Positions 35,551 through 46,833 of a stretch of DNA of 64,000 nucleotides are shown in pieces (positions within the stretch are counted from its first letter, which is position 1; every line of letters starts with the position of its first letter). The notes beneath the pieces were generated by a model. The model was not told the origin of the DNA, searched no databases, and was given only the letters and a program-made list of their open reading frames with translations. The translations under genes and the position numbers were made by a program. The DNA is from Rhizobium sp. PP-CC-3A-592 (GTDB lineage: Bacteria > Pseudomonadota > Alphaproteobacteria > Rhizobiales > Rhizobiaceae): positions 806,001-870,000 of the forward strand of contig NZ_QJSR01000002.1 in the NCBI RefSeq assembly GCF_003217095.1, given 5' to 3'.

Positions 35551-37482
35551 TCACATCACCGGCTGCGGAAACAGCTCTGCGTGGGTTTCGAAGAAGCGGT
35601 CTGTGCCGTAGCGTTTGCCGAACATCATGTCGTGCTGGAGGAAGCGGTAGTCGCGCAGCACGGAAGGGATCTTCTTGTTGCGGGACCAGGCTTCGGTGTC
35701 CTTGCCGGCGGCGTCGACGAGCATGTAGCGGTCGACGACGTGGTAGCGGTTGAAGACGTCGCCGAGGAAGGCGGTGTAGTAGGGGTGCTCGAAGCCGCCG
35801 GTCTTCAGAATCTGGTAGGAGAGGAAGGCCGGGCTGATGGTGCCGACGTTCTTCACCGGGCCGGTCTTGTTCGACCAGATGACCAGCGGCGTCTCGTGGC
35901 TCGCCGCCATCTGCTCGGCCGTGCCTTTGCGCGACGCGGTGACGTCGGGCATGTAGCCGGTGGAGGTGTAGACGGTGTTCAGCGGCGGCAGGTGGTCGCC
36001 GAAGAGCACGATGATCGTCTCGCGGTCGCGCTCCTTGGCCCAGTCCATCAGCATCTTCAGGCTGTCGTCGGCTTCCTTCACGCCCTGCGCATAGGTTTCC
36101 AGCACCTGCCGGTCGTTCTCCGGCAGGTTGCCTTCGACCTTGATGGTGTTGTGCGCATAGCGGTTGGCCTCGTAGGGGCCGTGGCCCTGCAGCGTCACCG
36201 TGAAGAAGAAGAACGGGTCGCGCAGCTCGTCGGCCTGGCGCATGATCTCCTTGGTCAGGGATTCGTCGGAGGTGAAGATGCCGCGCTTTTCCATGGGCGG
36301 CAGGTTTTCCTCCGAGCGGAACTGCTCGAAGCCGAAGGACTTGTAGACGGCGCTGCGGTTCCAGAACCAGCCCTGAAACGGGTGGACGGCGCGCGCGACA
36401 TAGCCTTCGCCGCGGAAGAAGGTGGCGAGCGAGGGGATCGGGTTGCGGATGTACTGCTGATACGGAATGCTGCCATAAGGCAAAAACGCGTTCGAGAAGC
36501 CGGTCAGCGCCTCGAACTCGACATTGGCCGTCATGCCGCCGAACTCGGGAGAGAACACGTCGCCGGACTGCATTTCGCGGATCGTCGGCATCGGATCCGG
36601 CGTGAGCTTCACGTTCGGCAGGCGGGTCGGATCCCAGAAGGACTCGCTCATGAGGACGATGACGTCGGGCTTGCCGCGATGCGACGTGCCGGCGGGCACC
36701 GGCTCGGTCGGGATCGCATCAATGGCGTTGGCCATGTAGCCGGGAGGGGCCGCGACATTCGCCATCGGCAGGTTCAGCACGAAAGCGAGCGTGAAGCCGT
36801 TGTGGCGGTAGTTTTCGGTCTGGTCCCACATGATGGGGATGATCTGCAGCCGGTCGCGCACCCAGGAGAACTGGTTGTAATCCATCAGGTGGTAGAAGCC
36901 GCCGAGGAGCGGCAGGGCGACCGCAAGGCGCGCAATGCGCTGGCGGCGCGTGAGCCGGGGGAACCGGCGCCAGGCGTGGCGGATGAGCCAGGTAAGGCCG
37001 GCCAGCGACAGGACGAGGCCGACGGCGATACAGATTGCGGTTCCCGGGCGATCGCGCACCAGAACGGGCATCAGCTCCAGAATCTGGCGGCCGAACAGGA
37101 AGTCGGTGGGATAGAGCGGATCGGAGAGGAAGATCTGCTTCTGGCGCGTGACGAGCGCCGGGACCAGCGCCAGAGGGGCGATCAGGACCAGCCCGTATTC
37201 TGCGCGGCCGACGATGGCGTCGATGGCGAGAAAGAGCAGGAAGAAGACGAAGGCCGTGACCAAGGCCGGGCGGGCGGGATCGAGGAAGAAGGCGGAGGCT
37301 TCGGCTGCCGAATTGCGGGCGATCCACTCGACGATGAAGATCAGCGAGACCGCGAGCAGGAACGAGACGACGATGCCGCGGACGTTGGACAGGGTCTTCG
37401 ACGGACGCAGGTCCTGGACCGCTGTCGGTCCATAGACGTCCACGGAGGGTTTGACGTTCACGGCTGACTGAAAACTCGCCAT
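35551..37482 (-). CDS. LTA synthase / OpgB-type phosphoglycerol transferase
   Basis: 643 aa inner-membrane protein. About five TM helices in the first 220 residues are followed by a periplasmic sulfatase-fold catalytic domain: MSESFWDPTRLP with the metal-binding Glu, NVEFEALTGFSN with the putative catalytic Thr, and LFGDHLPPLN with the metal-binding Asp-His. In rhizobia related enzymes such as CgmB put phosphoglycerol on cyclic beta-1,2-glucans, so that is the best guess, but not proven. ATG at 37482 has GGGAG upstream. It stands alone. Confidence 0.88.
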   Translation of the reverse strand: MASFQSAVNVKPSVDVYGPTAVQDLRPSKTLSNVRGIVVSFLLAVSLIFIVEWIARNSAAEASAFFLDPARPALVTAFVFFLLFLAIDAIVGRAEYGLVLIAPLALVPALVTRQKQIFLSDPLYPTDFLFGRQILELMPVLVRDRPGTAICIAVGLVLSLAGLTWLIRHAWRRFPRLTRRQRIARLAVALPLLGGFYHLMDYNQFSWVRDRLQIIPIMWDQTENYRHNGFTLAFVLNLPMANVAAPPGYMANAIDAIPTEPVPAGTSHRGKPDVIVLMSESFWDPTRLPNVKLTPDPMPTIREMQSGDVFSPEFGGMTANVEFEALTGFSNAFLPYGSIPYQQYIRNPIPSLATFFRGEGYVARAVHPFQGWFWNRSAVYKSFGFEQFRSEENLPPMEKRGIFTSDESLTKEIMRQADELRDPFFFFTVTLQGHGPYEANRYAHNTIKVEGNLPENDRQVLETYAQGVKEADDSLKMLMDWAKERDRETIIVLFGDHLPPLNTVYTSTGYMPDVTASRKGTAEQMAASHETPLVIWSNKTGPVKNVGTISPAFLSYQILKTGGFEHPYYTAFLGDVFNRYHVVDRYMLVDAAGKDTEAWSRNKKIPSVLRDYRFLQHDMMFGKRYGTDRFFETHAELFPQPVM

Positions 37483-37624
37483 GGCCGGCTCCCTTCACAA
37501 ATTCTTCGCATGACTGTCATACCGATGTCATGTTGAACAGGGGATGAATGTGCTTTCCCACGCACAAGGCCCGTGATTTCATGGTTTTCGGCGGGGTGTT
37601 GCATTCCCGCGCGGAGGAGACGGC

Positions 37625-38452
37625 ATGCGCAGTTCGGTCGAGATATTCACTGTGGAAACAGGCGAGACGCGGGTGGTCTGGCAGACGGACCGGCTGGTTG
37701 AGGCGCCGAATTTCACGCCCGGCGGCGACGGCCTGATCGTCAACGGCGACGGCCGGCTCTGGCGTCTCGGTCTCGATGAACGAGAGCCGGAGATGATCGA
37801 CACGGGCTTTGCCGACAGACTGAACAACGACCATGGCGTTTCGCCGGATGGATGGCTGCTTGCGATCAGCGACAAGACGGAATTCGGGAAGTCGGCGATC
37901 TACACGCTGCCGATCGGTGGCGGCACGCCGACGCTCGTGACACGGAACCTGCCCTCCTACTGGCATGGCTGGTCGCCGGACGGCAAGCGGCTGACCTATT
38001 GCGGCATTCGCGACCAGGTGTTCGATATCTATACGATTGCCGTCGATGGCGGCGAGGAGACGCGCCTGACGCAGGGCGAAGGGCGCAATGACGGGCCGGA
38101 TTATTCCGCCGACGGGCGCTGGGTCTATTTCAACTCCAGCCGGTCTGGCCGCATGCAGATCTGGCGTGTGCCAGCGGCGGGCGGGCCGGCGGAACGCATC
38201 ACCGACAGCCCCTATGGCGACTGGTTTCCGCATCCCTCGCCGGATGGCCGCAGCGTCCTCGTCATTTCCTATGACGGCGATGTGTTCGACCATCCGCGCG
38301 ACCTGACGGTGCGGCTGCGGCTGATGGACCCTGACGGCGGCAACGCCCGGGACCTGTTCGAGCTCTTCGGCGGGCAGGGCACGATGAACGTGCCGAACTG
38401 GTCTCCGGACGGGAAGAGCTTCGCCTTCGTCCGCTATGCGCCGGTGTCGTAA
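37625..38452 (+). CDS. TolB-like beta-propeller (PD40) protein
   Basis: 275 aa built from about six WD40-like PD40 repeats, each with a SPDG/SADG-type turn: HGVSPDGWLLAIS, HGWSPDGKRLTYCG, PDYSADGRWVYFNSS, PHPSPDGRSVLVIS and PNWSPDGKSFAFV. No signal peptide is visible, so despite the TolB-like repeats it is probably cytosolic. ATG at 37625 follows GGAGGAG. Function unknown; related proteins are often linked to glycan or cell-envelope loci. Confidence 0.88.
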   Translation: MRSSVEIFTVETGETRVVWQTDRLVEAPNFTPGGDGLIVNGDGRLWRLGLDEREPEMIDTGFADRLNNDHGVSPDGWLLAISDKTEFGKSAIYTLPIGGGTPTLVTRNLPSYWHGWSPDGKRLTYCGIRDQVFDIYTIAVDGGEETRLTQGEGRNDGPDYSADGRWVYFNSSRSGRMQIWRVPAAGGPAERITDSPYGDWFPHPSPDGRSVLVISYDGDVFDHPRDLTVRLRLMDPDGGNARDLFELFGGQGTMNVPNWSPDGKSFAFVRYAPVS

Positions 38453-38461
38453 GCGCCTGTC

Positions 38462-39703
38462 TCAGTTCGTCTGCTGCTGCTGGTAGCCGGGGCCTGCGGG
38501 GTGGTGCAGGTCGATGGAGGATTCCTCGGCCGGCAGGAAGGAGGGGCCGACTTGGCGGACGCGGTTTGCTTTGGGGTCGTAGGGCCGCTCGTTGACGGCG
38601 GGCAGCGATGTCTCCGCCGGTGCCGTGGACGGCAGGAACACTTTCGGGGCGGCAGGCTCCGGGGCCGTGGGTGCGGCCGTGGCGGATTGCGGCTTCGTGG
38701 TGATGGTGACCACGGCTTTGTCGGATGGGGTGCTCATGCGGGGAGCGGGTGCATCGCCGGGCAGGGTCGAGAAGCCGGAGCCCGGGTTCGTGGCGGCCGA
38801 TTGCGACGGAATGCGGCAGCCGCACTGGCTGCGGGCGGCGGGGCTTCCGCTCTTGTAGGCGAACGCCGTTGGCAGATCGGTATAGGGGCTGCCGGTGCTG
38901 GCCGAGATCATATCCTGCGTCTCGCCGGTCAGCGGATGATAGTAGAGTTCGGTCGTCGCCCCCGGGCAGCGGGCGCTGCAGGTTTGCGCATCGCGCTCGA
39001 AATCGTCCGGCGTGGCGTTGGCGGAGATCGGGAAGAACGAGCCGTCGCATTTGCGCACGCACATGGTGCGCAGCGGGCCATCCTGCGTCAGGAGATGCAG
39101 GTTGGGGGCGGACAGGTCCGTTATCGGCGGCTCGGACACAGGGCCATCGGAAGGCCCCCTCAGGCTCGTCTCTTCGCTGCCGATCGGCGGAAGGTCGGCG
39201 ATGATGTTGCGAAAGCGGCGGGGTTCGGATGCATCCGGGCCCGAGACGGACGCGCTGACGAGATCGCTGTCGACCGCCTCGCAGCGATTGGCCTGCAGGG
39301 CCACCAGCACGCGGCGACGGGCGGCGTCATCGTCCGAGCCCGCAATCTCTTCCGCGCGGTGCGCTTTCAGCTCCGCGAGATCTTCGCTGATGGCGGCGAT
39401 GCGGTTGTCGAGGTCGGCGCAGGCCTCTTCGTTGTCACCATTGATGACGGTGACGCTGTCCGTGCTGCAGCCGAGCGCCCGCTGCTGGCTGCGCGCACTG
39501 CGAAGCTCCAGATTCTGCCGCGTGATGGCGCCGGTGACATTGCGCTGACGGGTATCGTCATAGCCGCTGTCGTTCGACATCGTCTCGGGCAGGTCGGCGA
39601 GGCGCGCAAACAGCCTGTCGCAGAGCGGAGAGGCTTCGGCACCCGCTGACAGGCACAGGAGCGGCGCGAGCAATGCGGCCATGGACACTCTGCGGATACT
39701 CAA
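38462..39703 (-). CDS. DUF2865 family exported protein
   Basis: 413 aa. A signal peptide (residues 1-24, ending GAEA) precedes a coiled helical region and the DUF2865 core MCVRKCDGSFFPISANATPDDF...AQTCSARCPGATTELYYH, which contains four conserved Cys. The C-terminus is a disordered Thr/Pro/Ala region ending in Gln (GYQQQQTN). Start TTG at 39703 was chosen for its signal peptide; an ATG seven codons later is also possible. Function unknown. Confidence 0.85.
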   Translation of the reverse strand: MSIRRVSMAALLAPLLCLSAGAEASPLCDRLFARLADLPETMSNDSGYDDTRQRNVTGAITRQNLELRSARSQQRALGCSTDSVTVINGDNEEACADLDNRIAAISEDLAELKAHRAEEIAGSDDDAARRRVLVALQANRCEAVDSDLVSASVSGPDASEPRRFRNIIADLPPIGSEETSLRGPSDGPVSEPPITDLSAPNLHLLTQDGPLRTMCVRKCDGSFFPISANATPDDFERDAQTCSARCPGATTELYYHPLTGETQDMISASTGSPYTDLPTAFAYKSGSPAARSQCGCRIPSQSAATNPGSGFSTLPGDAPAPRMSTPSDKAVVTITTKPQSATAAPTAPEPAAPKVFLPSTAPAETSLPAVNERPYDPKANRVRQVGPSFLPAEESSIDLHHPAGPGYQQQQTN

Positions 39704-39850
39704 ACGTCGCCTGCCTCGGTGGGAATGTCCGGCCTCCCGGAGAGACCGATAAGATCCGCGCCCTCGGGAAGCGCGGATAAGACGATATCATAGACGCTTT
39801 GCATCTCTCTGCAACGCGCCGCGCGATCACATTCGCGCGGCCAGAACGGT

Positions 39851-42163
<2,313 letters not shown>

Positions 42164-42276
42164 CGCGTCAGTACCCTCTTTCAGAACGGGGTTCTTCTGG
42201 CACGAATTCGCCGGTGCGTACAGTTCGCGGCTCAGGTTTTGGCAGGCTTCTCACATTCACGTGTTGTGTTGTCATG

Positions 42277-42299
42277 CTCCTGAAACAGGAGTCTGTTTT
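42277..42299 (+). promoter_or_regulatory. Short hairpin with T-run in the maeB/phosphoesterase divergent gap
   Basis: CTCCTG (42277-42282) pairs with CAGGAG (42286-42291) over an AAA loop and is followed by TCTGTTTTC. It lies 36 bases before the phosphoesterase start and could act as a weak attenuator. The 171-base gap must also hold both divergent promoters, not resolved by eye. Confidence 0.3.
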
Positions 42300-42334
42300 C
42301 ACGAATGGCAGGATCTGAAACCCGGAGAGGACAC

Positions 42335-43174
42335 ATGGACCAGAGAGTGAGCGAGCCTGCCGTCCGGCATTTCCGGACCCTGTTCATTTCCGACGTGCAT
42401 CTGGGCTCCAAGGCCGCAAAGACCGATTACCTGCTCGATTTCCTGCGCCTGCACGATGCCGATACGATCATCCTCGTCGGCGACATCGTCGATGGATGGC
42501 GGCTGAAGCGCTCCTGGTACTGGCCGCAATCCTGCAACGACGTGGTGCAGAAGCTGCTGCGCAAGGCCCGCAAGGGAACGCGGATCATCTATATCCCCGG
42601 CAATCACGACGAATTTCTGCGAGCCTTTCCCGGTATGCATTTCGGCGGCATCGAGGTGGCCTCGCGCCATATCCACGAGAGTGCGGACGGACTGCGCTAT
42701 CTCGTGCTGCATGGGGACGAGTTCGACGTGGTCGTGCGCAATGCCCGGCTGCTCGCCTATCTCGGCGACTGGGCCTACGACACGGCGATCGTCATCAATA
42801 TCGGGCTCGCCGCCGTGCGCCGCCGGCTCGGCATGCCCTACTGGTCGTTTTCGGCCTGGGCGAAGCAGCAGGTCAAGCACGCCGTCAACTTCATCGGCGA
42901 ATTCCAGACCGTCGTCGCTGCGGAAGCGCGCAAGGCCGAGGCGGACGGTGTGGTCTGCGGGCATATCCACCATGCGGTGATCGAGGATATCGGCGGCATC
43001 CGCTATATGAATTCCGGCGACTGGGTGGAAAGCTGCACGGCGATCGCCGAGCATGCGGACGGGCGCATGGAGCTGCTCACCTGGAACGTGCTGGCCGGCG
43101 CACCGCAGCCCGCAGAGGACAGCAGCGAGGCGCAGGCTCTGGTCGGTTCGTTTCTCGCGCGGCACGCCGCCTGA
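42335..43174 (+). CDS. LpxH-like metallophosphoesterase (UDP-2,3-diacylglucosamine diphosphatase family)
   Basis: 279 aa calcineurin-like phosphoesterase of the COG2908 group. All metal motifs are present: ISDVHLGS, VGDIVDGW, GNHDEFLRAF, VLHGDEFD and CGHIHHAVIED. COG2908 includes LpxH, but a true LpxI already lies in the lipid A cluster, so this may be a paralogue with another substrate. ATG at 42335 after GAGGAC is preferred to the frame start at 42305. The next gene encodes an MFS protein 84 bases on. Confidence 0.85.
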   Translation: MDQRVSEPAVRHFRTLFISDVHLGSKAAKTDYLLDFLRLHDADTIILVGDIVDGWRLKRSWYWPQSCNDVVQKLLRKARKGTRIIYIPGNHDEFLRAFPGMHFGGIEVASRHIHESADGLRYLVLHGDEFDVVVRNARLLAYLGDWAYDTAIVINIGLAAVRRRLGMPYWSFSAWAKQQVKHAVNFIGEFQTVVAAEARKAEADGVVCGHIHHAVIEDIGGIRYMNSGDWVESCTAIAEHADGRMELLTWNVLAGAPQPAEDSSEAQALVGSFLARHAA

Positions 43175-43258
43175 GCCGGGTCGCTTCCGGAAAGAGCCGG
43201 TGACGGCAAGCTACCGGGTTTCCGGGACAGGTTCGCACTGGCGCGGTCTACCCGGGGC

Positions 43259-44539
43259 ATGATAACCGGCAGGATCGACATCAGGTCATCCCGAATGGAT
43301 TCTTCCTCTTCGCCAAGGTTCCCTGACTCTTCGTCAAGGGTCCGCGAGCCGGCGCCGCCGTCGCGATTCGTGGCGCGGATCGCATTGCTCTTCAGCGCGC
43401 CGCTGTTCATCAACGGCTTTGCGCTGCCTTTCTTCCCGGTCTGGCTGGCGTCGCTGTCGTTCGACGCAGCGCAGATTTCGGTGATCCTGGCGGTCCCCAT
43501 GTTCGTGCGGGTGTTCTCGGCGCCGGTCGCGGGCATGATCGCGGATGCGCTGGGTGAACGGACGCGGCTGCTGCTCTGGTCGGCCGGGCTGTCGCTGCTG
43601 ACGGCGCTCGGGCTGTTCGTGTCCCACGCGTTCTGGGCGGTGCTGGCCATCTACACGCTGCAGGGCGTGGTCTATTCGCCCTATGTGCCGATCGTCGAGG
43701 CGGTGGCGCTGACCGGTGTTCGGCGCTGGGGCTTCGACTATGCGCGGATGCGGCTGTGGGGCTCCATCGCCTTCATCTGCGCGACGATGATCGGCGGCGC
43801 GCTGATCAGCCGTTTCGGCGCGATGATGGTGCTGCCGGCGATGACGGTGGGCTTCGTCGCCATGGTCGCGGTCACGTTCCTTGCGCCGCGCGTCGGGGCG
43901 CCGCGGCGTCCCTCCACGCTGACGACGCTGGCCGACCCGCCGCCGAAGGCGCTGCGCGCGCCCGACATCCAGATGCTGCTGATGGGCGTCGGGCTCGTGA
44001 ACGGCAGCCACGGCATGCTGTTTGCGTTTTCGGCGCTCTACTGGACGAGCATCGGTTTTTCGGGGACGGAGGTGGGACTGCTCTGGAGCGCCGGCGTCGC
44101 GGCGGAGATCGCCATGTTCGTCGCCGCCAAGGTGATCCTCGTGCGGGTCAGCCTCTGGGCGATGATCTTTTCGGGCGCGGGGCTTGCCATTCTGCGCTGG
44201 CTCGTCTTTCCGCTCGATCTCGGCTTCTGGGGCACTTTCGCGCTGCAGTGTTCCCACGCCTTCACCTACGCCATCATGCATACCGGCCTGCAGACCATGC
44301 TGGTGCGTCGCGTGGCCGAGCGGCAGGAGACGGCGGCGCAGGGGCTTTACTTCTTCTATACGGGTATCTTCACGGCGCTCTGCACCTTCGTCTCCGGCAT
44401 CTTCTACGGCTGGTTCGGCGTGCACGGCTTCCTGTCCATGGCGGTCGCCGCCTTCATCGGCTTTGCGCTTCTCATCGCCGCCTGGACGCTTCAGCCCCAG
44501 AGTTCCGGCTCCAGCGGCATGAGCAGCGAGCCTTCGTAG
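43259..44539 (+). CDS. MFS transporter, phenylpropionate-permease-like (MFS_1_like)
   Basis: 426 aa with about twelve TM helices starting near residue 37. The pattern FINGFALPFFPVWLASLSFDAAQIS at the start, MIADALGERTRLLLWSA after TM2 and WGSIAFICATMIGGAL matches the HcaT-like subgroup. Substrate unknown. Start is uncertain: ATG at 43259 or the in-frame ATG at 43295, neither with a strong ribosome-binding site; the residues before the first helix are Ser/Pro/Arg-rich and disordered-looking. The last 49 bases overlap the convergent epimerase gene. Confidence 0.85.
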   Translation: MITGRIDIRSSRMDSSSSPRFPDSSSRVREPAPPSRFVARIALLFSAPLFINGFALPFFPVWLASLSFDAAQISVILAVPMFVRVFSAPVAGMIADALGERTRLLLWSAGLSLLTALGLFVSHAFWAVLAIYTLQGVVYSPYVPIVEAVALTGVRRWGFDYARMRLWGSIAFICATMIGGALISRFGAMMVLPAMTVGFVAMVAVTFLAPRVGAPRRPSTLTTLADPPPKALRAPDIQMLLMGVGLVNGSHGMLFAFSALYWTSIGFSGTEVGLLWSAGVAAEIAMFVAAKVILVRVSLWAMIFSGAGLAILRWLVFPLDLGFWGTFALQCSHAFTYAIMHTGLQTMLVRRVAERQETAAQGLYFFYTGIFTALCTFVSGIFYGWFGVHGFLSMAVAAFIGFALLIAAWTLQPQSSGSSGMSSEPS

Positions 44540-45471
44540 CGCAGGCCCGGCTCGCGGTCGCGCGCAAGCAGCAGCGGGCCGTCGAGGTCGACGAAGGCAG
44601 CACCCTGCGCGACGAGGGCCGCGGGCGCCATGGCAAGCGATGTGCCCACCATGCAACCGACCATGACGTCGAGGCCGAGTGCGCGGGCCCGATCGCGCAT
44701 GTCGAAGGCGTGGGTGAGGCCGCCGGTCTTGTCGAGCTTGATGTTGACGGCATCGTAGCGGCCGGCGAGGTGATCGAGATCGGCGATGGTGTGGACGCTC
44801 TCATCCGCACAGACGGGGACTGGCCGGGGCACGCGGGCGAGGATCTCGTCATGGCCCGCCGGCAGCGGTTGCTCGATGAGCGCGACGCCCGCTTCCTCGC
44901 AGACGGCGAAATGCGCGGAAAGGTTGTCGTCCGTCCAGCCTTCGTTGGCATCGAGGATAATGATCGATTCGGGGGCGGACCGCCGGACCGCGCGGATGCG
45001 GGCGGCGTCGTCCGCGGTGCCGACCTTGACCTTGAGGACGGGCCGGAAGGCGGCTTCCGCCGCACGGGCCGCCATCGTCTCGGCGTCGGCGAGCGAGATC
45101 GTGTAGGCGGTGACGAGGGGCTGCGGCAGGGGCAGGCCGGCGAGCTGCCACACGGGCAGGGCGCTCTTCTTCGCCTCCAGGTCCCACATTGCGCAATCCA
45201 CCGCATTGCGGGCCGCACCCGGCGGCATGATGCGGGCGAGTTCGGCCCGGCCGATGCCGCGCTCGATCGCGTGACGGCAGGCCTCGATGGCCGCGACGAC
45301 GCTTTCGATCGTTTCGCCATAGCGGGCATAGGGCACGCATTCGCCGATGCCGTTCGTCACGCCCTCCCGCAGGCGGCAGGTGACGACGGAGGCTGCCGTT
45401 TTGGAGCCTCGCGAAATGGTGAAGTGCCCGGCGATCGGAAAATGCTCGACGGTGATCTCAAGCGTGGTCAT
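44491..45471 (-). CDS. Dipeptide epimerase (L-Ala-D/L-Glu type, enolase superfamily)
   Basis: 326 aa TIM-barrel enzyme of the muconate-lactonizing subgroup. Catalytic pieces: KVKVG (KxK acid/base Lys), DANEGW, IEQPL and ADES for the metal-binding Asp/Glu/Asp triad, NIKLDKTGG for the second Lys, and DLDGP near the C-terminus that marks the dipeptide epimerases. It likely recycles murein-derived L-Ala-D-Glu. ATG at 45471. Its 3' end overlaps the MFS gene by 49 bases on the other strand. Confidence 0.9.
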   Translation of the reverse strand: MTTLEITVEHFPIAGHFTISRGSKTAASVVTCRLREGVTNGIGECVPYARYGETIESVVAAIEACRHAIERGIGRAELARIMPPGAARNAVDCAMWDLEAKKSALPVWQLAGLPLPQPLVTAYTISLADAETMAARAAEAAFRPVLKVKVGTADDAARIRAVRRSAPESIIILDANEGWTDDNLSAHFAVCEEAGVALIEQPLPAGHDEILARVPRPVPVCADESVHTIADLDHLAGRYDAVNIKLDKTGGLTHAFDMRDRARALGLDVMVGCMVGTSLAMAPAALVAQGAAFVDLDGPLLLARDREPGLRYEGSLLMPLEPELWG

Positions 45472-45655
45472 CTGCGTATAGCCTTTCCGAAACGATGCAG
45501 AGGTGGGAACGTGGCATCGACATCACGGTCGTCAACTGCCTGTCGTCGCGATTGCCCTCGGCGTCTTTTCCATCGGTGACATCGTTAACGCCAGTCGCTA
45601 TGAGTGTTGGAAGATCGCTACCGATGCAACCTTTGCCCAGAGAATTTAGAACCGC

Positions 45656-46819
45656 GTGACCAAAACTCTCGTCAAGACTGAAGCGACCGTCGAGCGCGAC
45701 GATTCCGGCGAGAAGGGGGACACGGTCTATCGTTTCGGCGGTAACTGGCGCGCCTCCGGCCTGCCCTCCGTGGTGAAGCGCCTGGACGAAATGGCCAAGC
45801 CTGCCGGCGGGCCGCAGGGCGCGCAAGTCCGATTCGACCTCTCCGACATCACCGCCATGGACACGGCCGGCGCCTGGATCATCCGCCGCTTCATGACGAA
45901 GCTGGGCGGTGACGATGCGGTGACGCTGGATGGCGGCAATGCCGGCTATCTCGAACTCGTGAAGGCGCTGCCGGCCGAACTGCGCGAACCGCAGGCCGAT
46001 AACGGCCCGCCGCGCACGCTTGCCGACAAGGCGTTCCAGCCCGTCGGCAAGGCCGTGCTGGCCATGTGGGACGATACGGTCGCGGCCATGTACATCGTCG
46101 GCTCCGCCGTTCGCGGCGCGCAGCTGAAGGTCGGCCGCCACAGCGGTCTGTCGCCAGCCGCCATTGTCAACCAGATCGATCGCATGGGTGTGCAGGCCGT
46201 GCCGATCGTCGCCCTGATGTCGTTCCTGATCGGCGCGATCATCGCGCAGCAGGGCGCCTTTCAGCTGCGTTATTTCGGCGCCGAACTCTTCGTGGTCGAT
46301 CTCGTCGGCATTCTGCAGCTGCGTGAAATCGGCGTGCTCCTGACCGCCATCATGATCGCCGGCCGCTCCGGCAGTGCGATCACGGCCGAAGTCGGCTCGA
46401 TGAAGATGCGCGAGGAGATCGATGCCCTGAAGGTAATGGGCCTGAGCCCCATCGGCATCCTCGTCTTCCCGCGCCTCGTCGCTCTCACCATCGCCCTGCC
46501 GCTTCTCACGATCATCGCCAATTTCGCGGCGCTTTCGGGTGCTGCCCTGGTGGTCAACATCTATTCCGGCATCACGCTCGACACCTTCCTCGCCCGCCTG
46601 CAGGAGGCGGTCGATTTCTCCTCCGTGCTCGCCGGTATGATCAAGGCGCCGTTCATGGCGCTGATCATCGGCATCGTCGCCTCCGTCGAAGGCATGAAGG
46701 TCGGCGGCAGTGCCGAATCGCTCGGCAAGCATGTGACGCAATCGGTGGTGAAATCGATCTTCGTGGTCATCCTCATCGACGCCCTCTTCGCCATCTTCTA
46801 CTCGGCGATCAATTTCTGA
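45656..46819 (+). CDS. mlaE: MlaE-type ABC transporter permease with STAS domain
   Basis: 387 aa inner-membrane permease of the MlaE (PF02405) family for retrograde or anterograde phospholipid transport. An N-terminal STAS-like domain (residues about 1-110, VRFDLSDITAMDTAGAWIIRRF) is fused to a five- to six-helix permease with QLREIGVLLTAIMIAGRSGSAITAEVGSM and IDALKVMGLSPIGILVFPR. Start GTG at 45656. It opens a four-gene unit mlaE-mlaF-mlaD-lipoprotein. The fusion of STAS and permease means that a separate MlaB is not needed. Confidence 0.94.
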   Translation: MTKTLVKTEATVERDDSGEKGDTVYRFGGNWRASGLPSVVKRLDEMAKPAGGPQGAQVRFDLSDITAMDTAGAWIIRRFMTKLGGDDAVTLDGGNAGYLELVKALPAELREPQADNGPPRTLADKAFQPVGKAVLAMWDDTVAAMYIVGSAVRGAQLKVGRHSGLSPAAIVNQIDRMGVQAVPIVALMSFLIGAIIAQQGAFQLRYFGAELFVVDLVGILQLREIGVLLTAIMIAGRSGSAITAEVGSMKMREEIDALKVMGLSPIGILVFPRLVALTIALPLLTIIANFAALSGAALVVNIYSGITLDTFLARLQEAVDFSSVLAGMIKAPFMALIIGIVASVEGMKVGGSAESLGKHVTQSVVKSIFVVILIDALFAIFYSAINF

Positions 46820-46833
46820 TGGAGGCGACAGCG

